From positions 314,149 to 359,929 of the forward strand of contig WELB01000080.1 in NCBI GenBank assembly GCA_009602725.1: 45,781 bases of DNA. The letters run 5' to 3'. Positions within the stretch are counted from its first letter, which is position 1. Each line of letters starts with the position of its first letter. Both the position numbers and the translations under genes were made by a program. Under the pieces are notes generated by a model. The model made no database searches, was not told the origin of the DNA, and saw only the letters and a list, made by a program, of their open reading frames with translations. This document shows, in pieces, positions 40,613 through 45,781 of this stretch. This DNA comes from Spirogloea muscicola. Lineage: Eukaryota; Streptophyta; Zygnematophyceae; Spirogloeales; Spirogloeaceae.

Positions 40613-41037
40613 ATGTGGGGCCAAAGGACCGGTGCTGTGCTTCTGATACTACTACCAACACTGCTTTGCACCCGTGCAGCCCATGCCATCAATACCGTGC
40701 ACCTAAATCGCAATTTGCAGCAACTGTACACCTTCCAGAGCCATGGCCTTTCCAACAACAAGACCCCAAAGGGCTACATGAGGTCAGGTCGACCACAGGC
40801 TTGAGCGCAATTGTTTCTACAAGACTGCACATTATTTACTGGTGACCAAGCCTTGAGCAATACTGTGATAGTGGCAAACATGGGCTTTGAGGTCAAAGAG
40901 CTCCATCCAATGTGGACATCATATTACGGGTGCTTGACAAAGCCAAATGCACGCGGCCCTGCAAGCACGGAGGCATACGCATGTCCATCCAGATCACTGG
41001 ATCAAAGAATGTGATGTTACAAATGTATCCACCATGA
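40613..41037 (+). CDS. Candidate small secreted protein, two exons
   Basis: I propose join(40613..40782, 40899..41037), 102 residues. The first exon starts MWGQRTGAVLLILLPTLLCT followed by RAAHAINTVHL, a clear signal peptide with a likely cut after AHA. Donor is ATGAG|GTCAGG. The second stretch reads APSNVDIILRVLDKAKCTRP, CKHGGIRMSIQITGS, ends MLQMYPP, TGA, and looks coding. Its acceptor (CAAAG|AGCTCC) is weak and another exon may lie between. The gene converges on the NFXL1-like gene with 52 bases between stops. No family is recognised. Confidence 0.4.
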
Positions 41038-41089
41038 CAAAGTGTTGCTCGACACATGAAGAGCCGAAGCTGCAGCTCAGAGAGCTGAC

Positions 41090-44000
41090 CTAATTGTCTA
41101 GCACCTGCTCCCAATTGTCAATTTCAGACTGAGCACTTGTCATTGCAGGAGTTGCTGGCCGAGCACTGCTATTGCCATGGCCGCTATCCACTGTGGGGAG
41201 CGCTGAGAACTGATTTAGGTTCTGGGGTCTGCTGAGCCTGCCAGCTGCCGCAGGGCCATCCCAGGCCGAAGAGACAGGTGACAATGCGTAAGTACTACCG
41301 ACCTGGTGCCACGCACCATTGCCTGCCTTGGCCTTGGCAATGGCAACACTTCCCTTGTGGCTAGCGGCGCCCCATGCTGAACCCGCGCCTGCTGCACTTG
41401 GGAAGGGGGAGGGCGGGAGTGGGGGCGGAGCGGCAGAGACGGCGCCCCTGTACTCAGAGGCCTGCGAGATGTGGCGTATGGCAGTTGCCGCTCGCGCCGG
41501 ATGCTGGAAGACGGCCAGCGCCGACCGGTCAGTGAGCCAGACGACCTCGCACTCACCTGAGAAGGGCAGCAACAAGCTGCCGTGATCGAGGTCAAGCAGC
41601 GCTGCGACGCACGAGGGATCCATGTCGATGCCGGGCATGTATGGTGGCGCCTGAGAGCGGCTTGCGCCACCGTTCACCACTGTCCGGCTGCTCACCAGCG
41701 CCCGCGGCGCCTTAGCCTTACTTGTGGGCACCACGACCACAAAGCGCTTGGGCTCCCGCCCTGCCGCCTGGGCCACCATGCCCCACCTCGCTGCGAGGTG
41801 CCGCAGTGCCTCTCGCCGATCGTGCCGATGTGGTGCGAATACGTGGCATACAGGGGGTGCACTGGAGCTAACGCCACGCAGCGCCGCCTGCGGTGCAAGC
41901 AGCCTCAGCAGGCGGGCTTCCACAGCGGCCACCCACTGCGGCTCCCGCTTGGCAAGGTCCGCAAGCTCCGCTTGCACCACGGCATCGCCCTTCTCCTCCT
42001 CTGTCACCGCTAGGTCAAAGCCACCCCCCGCCGAGATGGCGCCGAATGCCTCCGCAAGCTGGCGCTTCTTCTCCAGCGCCACACACTCTTCGCCGCACGC
42101 CAGCTGCCGCCAACTCAGCGGCACGCGGGCACCGGCGGCCTGGCCATCGGCGCTGAGCGGCTGGAGGCTGCCCCGAAGGCCGGCAATTATCAGCGCCTCA
42201 GAACTTCGCGACTGGTCACTCTCCTTCCCACCGGCGCCGCAGGGCACCTTGGCACTGAGGTGGCCGCAGGCGCAGGAGATGGCGACCTGTATCGGGCACC
42301 GAACCTCAGGGCAGGGCGTCGTCAGATGGCACGTGGCCAGGCACCGGTGCTGGCAGTCCCGCCGCGGTGCGCCGCACGGCTGCCCACAGGGAGGAGGGGT
42401 GGGGCCTGCCCTGGCCTGCGCGCTGCCGCTATCTTCGACAGGCAGCGATGGCGTTGGCGGCGGGTCGCACGGCGGCAGATGGCAGTCACGGGCGCAGAAG
42501 TGCACGCCACACGCCCGCTTGCGGCCGCACTTGGTGGTGCACTTGATGTCCCGAGAGCCGCAGGGGACGCCGCGCAGCACGACGTGGTCACCAACGCAGG
42601 GCTTGGCGACGGGCACGGCGCAGGGTGGGCAGGCGCCAAAGTGGCAGGGGTGCTGCGGCGGATGCCCGCAGAGCTGGGGCCGCGCGCAGGGCCGCGGGCA
42701 CGATGGCAGCGGCGTGCCGCAGGGCACGGGCGGCGGGATGGCCGTCGCGCCACACGCGCACGACAGCTCGGTGAAGGACGCCGCCAGGCACGGCGGGCAG
42801 TGGCCCAGGTGGCACAACGCCTCGCAGGCGTGCGCGCCGCACCGCAGCTTCTTGCCGCAGGGCAGCATGCACAGGTGTGGATCGAGCTCCACTATGCTGC
42901 CGCCGCCGTCCTCTGCCAGAGTCAGCTGACTCTGCGCTGAGCAGCACCGCACGCTGCAGCGGTGCCGCCCACAGCTCTTCTTCTGGCCACACTTGCGATC
43001 GCACAGGAACAGGAGTGCAGCTGCCCCGTCGCCGCTGACGCCCGATCCTTTGTCAGCTGAAAGATGGTCTCCGCCTCCGGCCATGGATTGGCAGCAGGGC
43101 ACGATGCGCAAGCTAGCACCGCACCGGCAGCGCTCCTGGACAGCAACCTGGCAGGGAGGGCAGGCCCCGACATGGCAGCGCAGCCGGCAGGCGTGCATGC
43201 CGCAGCGCAAGTCCTTGCCACAGACGCCGCCGCACAGCGGCACTGGGTCCAGGCACGACACCCGCTGACTGCCACTGGGTAGGAGCTCCACCATGCTGCG
43301 CTTGCCGCAGGGGCACGTGGCTACAACGGCTGGCGACCCACTGCACGGCCCGCAGCTGCCGCCGTGGCAGACCCGCTCGCAGGCATGCTGCCTGCAGTCC
43401 ATTGGCTTGCCACATGCCTCGCCACAGGAGAACACTGGCATGCGCGCAGCTTCGCCGTCGTCCACTCCCTTGCCATCACTTCCAGCACGCGGTTCCACAT
43501 CGCAGCACCTCATCATCCGCTGCTCCTGCTTCCCGCAAAAACAGCCAGCCGGCAGGCTTGCAGTACAGCTGTCACAGGCGCCCTCGTGGCACACGCGTGT
43601 GCACCGGTGGCGACCACATCCCAGGAGGCGCCCGCAGGTCTTGCCACAGCTCACACCACCCTTCTGCTGATCTGAGCACCGCTGAACAATCTCCAGCTTG
43701 CCGCAATGGCATGCCTGCAGTTTCAAGGTTGCATACGACATAAACAAAGGCGAAAGACACGACCTGAACAACAATGAAGATACTGATGGACTTCTATATA
43801 CTGTAGAACAATTGTAAAGGTAGGTCTATGTCCTGCGACAATATGTATGCACATGAACCTCCTCACACACACACACTTTGTCCATGGGTGAACAGACAGA
43901 CACCAGCCATCATACAAGCAACATATACAGGTGAGACAGACACCACAAGACCTACATATGCATACACAAGGTAGACAAGTCACAGGTGCCAAGGACTGCA

Positions 44001-45644
44001 CGAACCAGCCATTAAGCAAGAAAATGCATCAACGATTGTGCAATGACCTGTGGCGGGCTTGAGGACATGCAGGGCGGGCAGGGGCCAGGATGGCAAGCAA
44101 GTGTGCAGTGGTGGGGGCAACGTTGGTCGCCAGATCGGTCCAGGGACTTGCGGCACGGCTCTCCGCAGGAGTGCGGCGTGATGTAGTGATCCAGCGGCGG
44201 GTCCTCACGGCCCTTGCAGAAACACAAGTACCGCAGCTCGTTGGCGCGCACTTTGATCACAGCCTGTGAAGCGCAGAAGCGCAGGCAAGGCAGAAACTGT
44301 CAGCAAGTGGCAGCAGCTGTCTTGCATGAGCCACTGACAAATGCTACCCAGGACAGGCGAGCTGATACGGTTACCCATCAGCCTCTAACACCACCTCTAC
44401 AGATGTGATGCACCTGTGAAGGTTTAGCGAAGCTTCCCCTTGCACCCATGCAGGCTCTAGCCAAAGCACGAGTGAGGTATCATATGCTGCGGACCTGGCA
44501 GCCAGGGCAACGCCAGTTGTCCAGCAATTCAGCGCCGCGGTTGGCTGTGGCGTGCGTTAAGTCGGAGGATGTTGGGGCGCGCGCCCATCGCCGCGCACAG
44601 TTAAGGTGGAAAATAGAGTAGCAGCTCTCGCATGACCATGTGGCTGCAGACCGACCCACGCCTTCGTAGCAGATCATGCACTCCACCTGATCATGCGGTG
44701 ACATAAAACCTGCATCAGAAGTAGAGCAAGGAGACCCATCCTTGACAGCAGAACCAAGGAGCTTGCGAAGTCCTCACTACATGCTGTGGGGGCAGAGTTA
44801 TAACGGGTGGTTGGGCTGCACTGCCAGCAAGATGCAAAACCTGCAGCAAATCAACTCATCTAAGTCATCTAACTCATGATCTCCTGGTGCCCAACCCTGA
44901 CGAGATGAGTCTTTCCCACAGTCATTCATCCGGTCAAACAGCACCAAGGACAGCGACAACAACCCCGACCTTGCCAGTGACGAGCTTGTCCTCAAGCTCC
45001 TGCACGAGCTTTGGGACGTAGGCGCGGTCCCATCTCCTGTCCCCCAGGTCCGCCGGGACCTCCCTTGGCCGCGCCGCACGCGCCACCATCCTCGCCCGCT
45101 CGACCACGTCCCCTCTGTAGGACTCGTGGTCGTCGGCGCCCCTCTCGCCGCGACCACGGCCCCTGCCACCAGCATTGGCAGCGCTGCCAGCATAGCCATC
45201 AGTCAGCCCCTTGCTGCCCTGCTGCTGCTGGCCGATCCTGCCGCGTCTGGCGCCAGGCCCCTCCTGTGAGCTGATCGCCATCTGGCTGCCGCTGCCTCCA
45301 TAACCAGCTGCCATGACCTCCGCGGAGGGACCAGCGGCCGCCGGTGCCATCCTGGCGTCCTGGGACGGGCCAGCAGGCTGGCGCGGCCCGGCCCGCCTGG
45401 CGCGCTCCCTCCTGCTCGGCCCCGCTGGCGACGGCCTCGCCGGCGGCAGCTCGTCGCTCAGCGGCGGCTGGTTGAGCGCAGGCCCAGGCGGCCTCATCAG
45501 GAGCCGCGGCGGCAACTCCTCCAGCGCAGCAGCTCCTGCTGGCCCGCCCTCTGGGCAGCCGCCACGGACGCCGCCGCGGCGGACGCCGGGCTGCGGCCGC
45601 ATCGCGGCCTCCGCCTGCTGCCACGTCGGCGCCTCCAGCTCCAT
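41090..45644 (-). CDS. NFXL1: NFX1-type zinc-finger protein, NFXL1-like, 4 exons
   Basis: Exons: complement(join(41090..43714, 44048..44263, 44495..44686, 44970..45644)); all junctions are GT-AG and phase 0, giving 1235 residues from the ATG at 45644. The N-terminal 200 residues are low-complexity (Gly/Arg/Gln), then PKLVQELEDKLVTGK. Residues about 226-289 form a RING/PHD-like zinc domain (VECMICYEGVGRSAATWSCE, SCYSIFHLNC, WRCPGC). About eight to nine NFX1 fingers follow (for example CTLACHPGPCPPC, CTRVCHEGACDSC, CERVCHGGSCGPC, CRLRCHVGACPPC, CEALCHLGHCPPC). An R3H-like segment (HDRREALRHLAARWG, near 990) and a plant-type C-terminal domain (FSGECEVVWLTDRSALAVF) complete it. Plant NFXL1 is a nuclear regulator of stress and defence genes, possibly with E3 ligase activity; that role is by homology. 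The frame is open above 45644 to the window edge region, so the true start could be further right. Confidence 0.92.
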
Positions 45645-45781
45645 GGCCGGCCGCCTCGGCCGCACTGCAGCCGCGCAGCGGGCGACGCCTTCGGGCTTCG
45701 AGCAGCGCAGCACACTGAGCGCTCGCAGGCCCCTGCTTACGAGCCGCGGCGGCGGCTGCCGCCGCCGCCGCCTGCGCCCCC

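Noticed and set aside
41724-42929. 401-codon + strand frame antisense to the NFXL1-like gene
   Set aside because: Shadow of the Cys/Gly/Pro-rich zinc-finger coding sequence; no domain and no splice support.
1-45781. tRNA, rRNA or CRISPR array
   Set aside because: No T-loop/acceptor combination, no rRNA core sequence and no evenly spaced repeat-spacer array was seen by eye. A tRNAscan or Rfam run would be decisive.

Overview
The window looks like nuclear DNA from a green alga (a plant-lineage eukaryote). The reasons are spliced genes with short exons and GT-AG introns, plant-type homologues (NFXL1, HOL-like thiol methyltransferase, plant GDSL esterase), a CCCTAAA telomere-type tract, and retrotransposons of the algal/charophyte type. 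I cannot name the species. A 709-base run of N at 33946-34654 marks an assembly gap. I saw no rRNA, tRNA or CRISPR array.

Layout. 1-1109 (+): end of a small unrecognised gene in three exons. 1952-4298 (-): complete eight-exon thiol/thiopurine-type S-methyltransferase. 4900-8880: remains of a Ty3-like LTR retrotransposon with gag zinc knuckles, an aspartic protease, a trace of a cytosine-methyltransferase-like motif, an integrase tail and a PHD finger. Its protease region occurs three times, twice as inverted arms. 11040-14014 (-): GDSL-type esterase/lipase gene that has lost its nucleophile serine and carries two frameshifts. 16494-18316 (-): complete eight-exon protein-L-isoaspartate O-methyltransferase. 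40613-41037 (+): a possible small secreted protein. 41090-45644 (-): four-exon NFXL1-type zinc-finger regulator. Between 28.4 and 32.0 kb two multi-exon genes of unknown function appear to converge tail to tail.

The rest is mostly retrotransposon debris. A Copia element (20790-22463 and 27605-27950) is split by a 5.1-kb nest of LINE fragments, with a matching 7-bp sequence at both edges. At least two LINE families are present. Family 1 ends in a zinc motif plus restriction-like-endonuclease-like domain. Its 3' untranslated region carries a GGGCTGG...CCAGCCC stem-loop that recurs more than twenty times in both orientations over 9.8-39.8 kb. Family 2 has its own C-terminus and tail. The genes are housekeeping or regulatory and share no pathway. 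The window is a set of ordinary genes separated by dense, nested, mostly dead retroelements.
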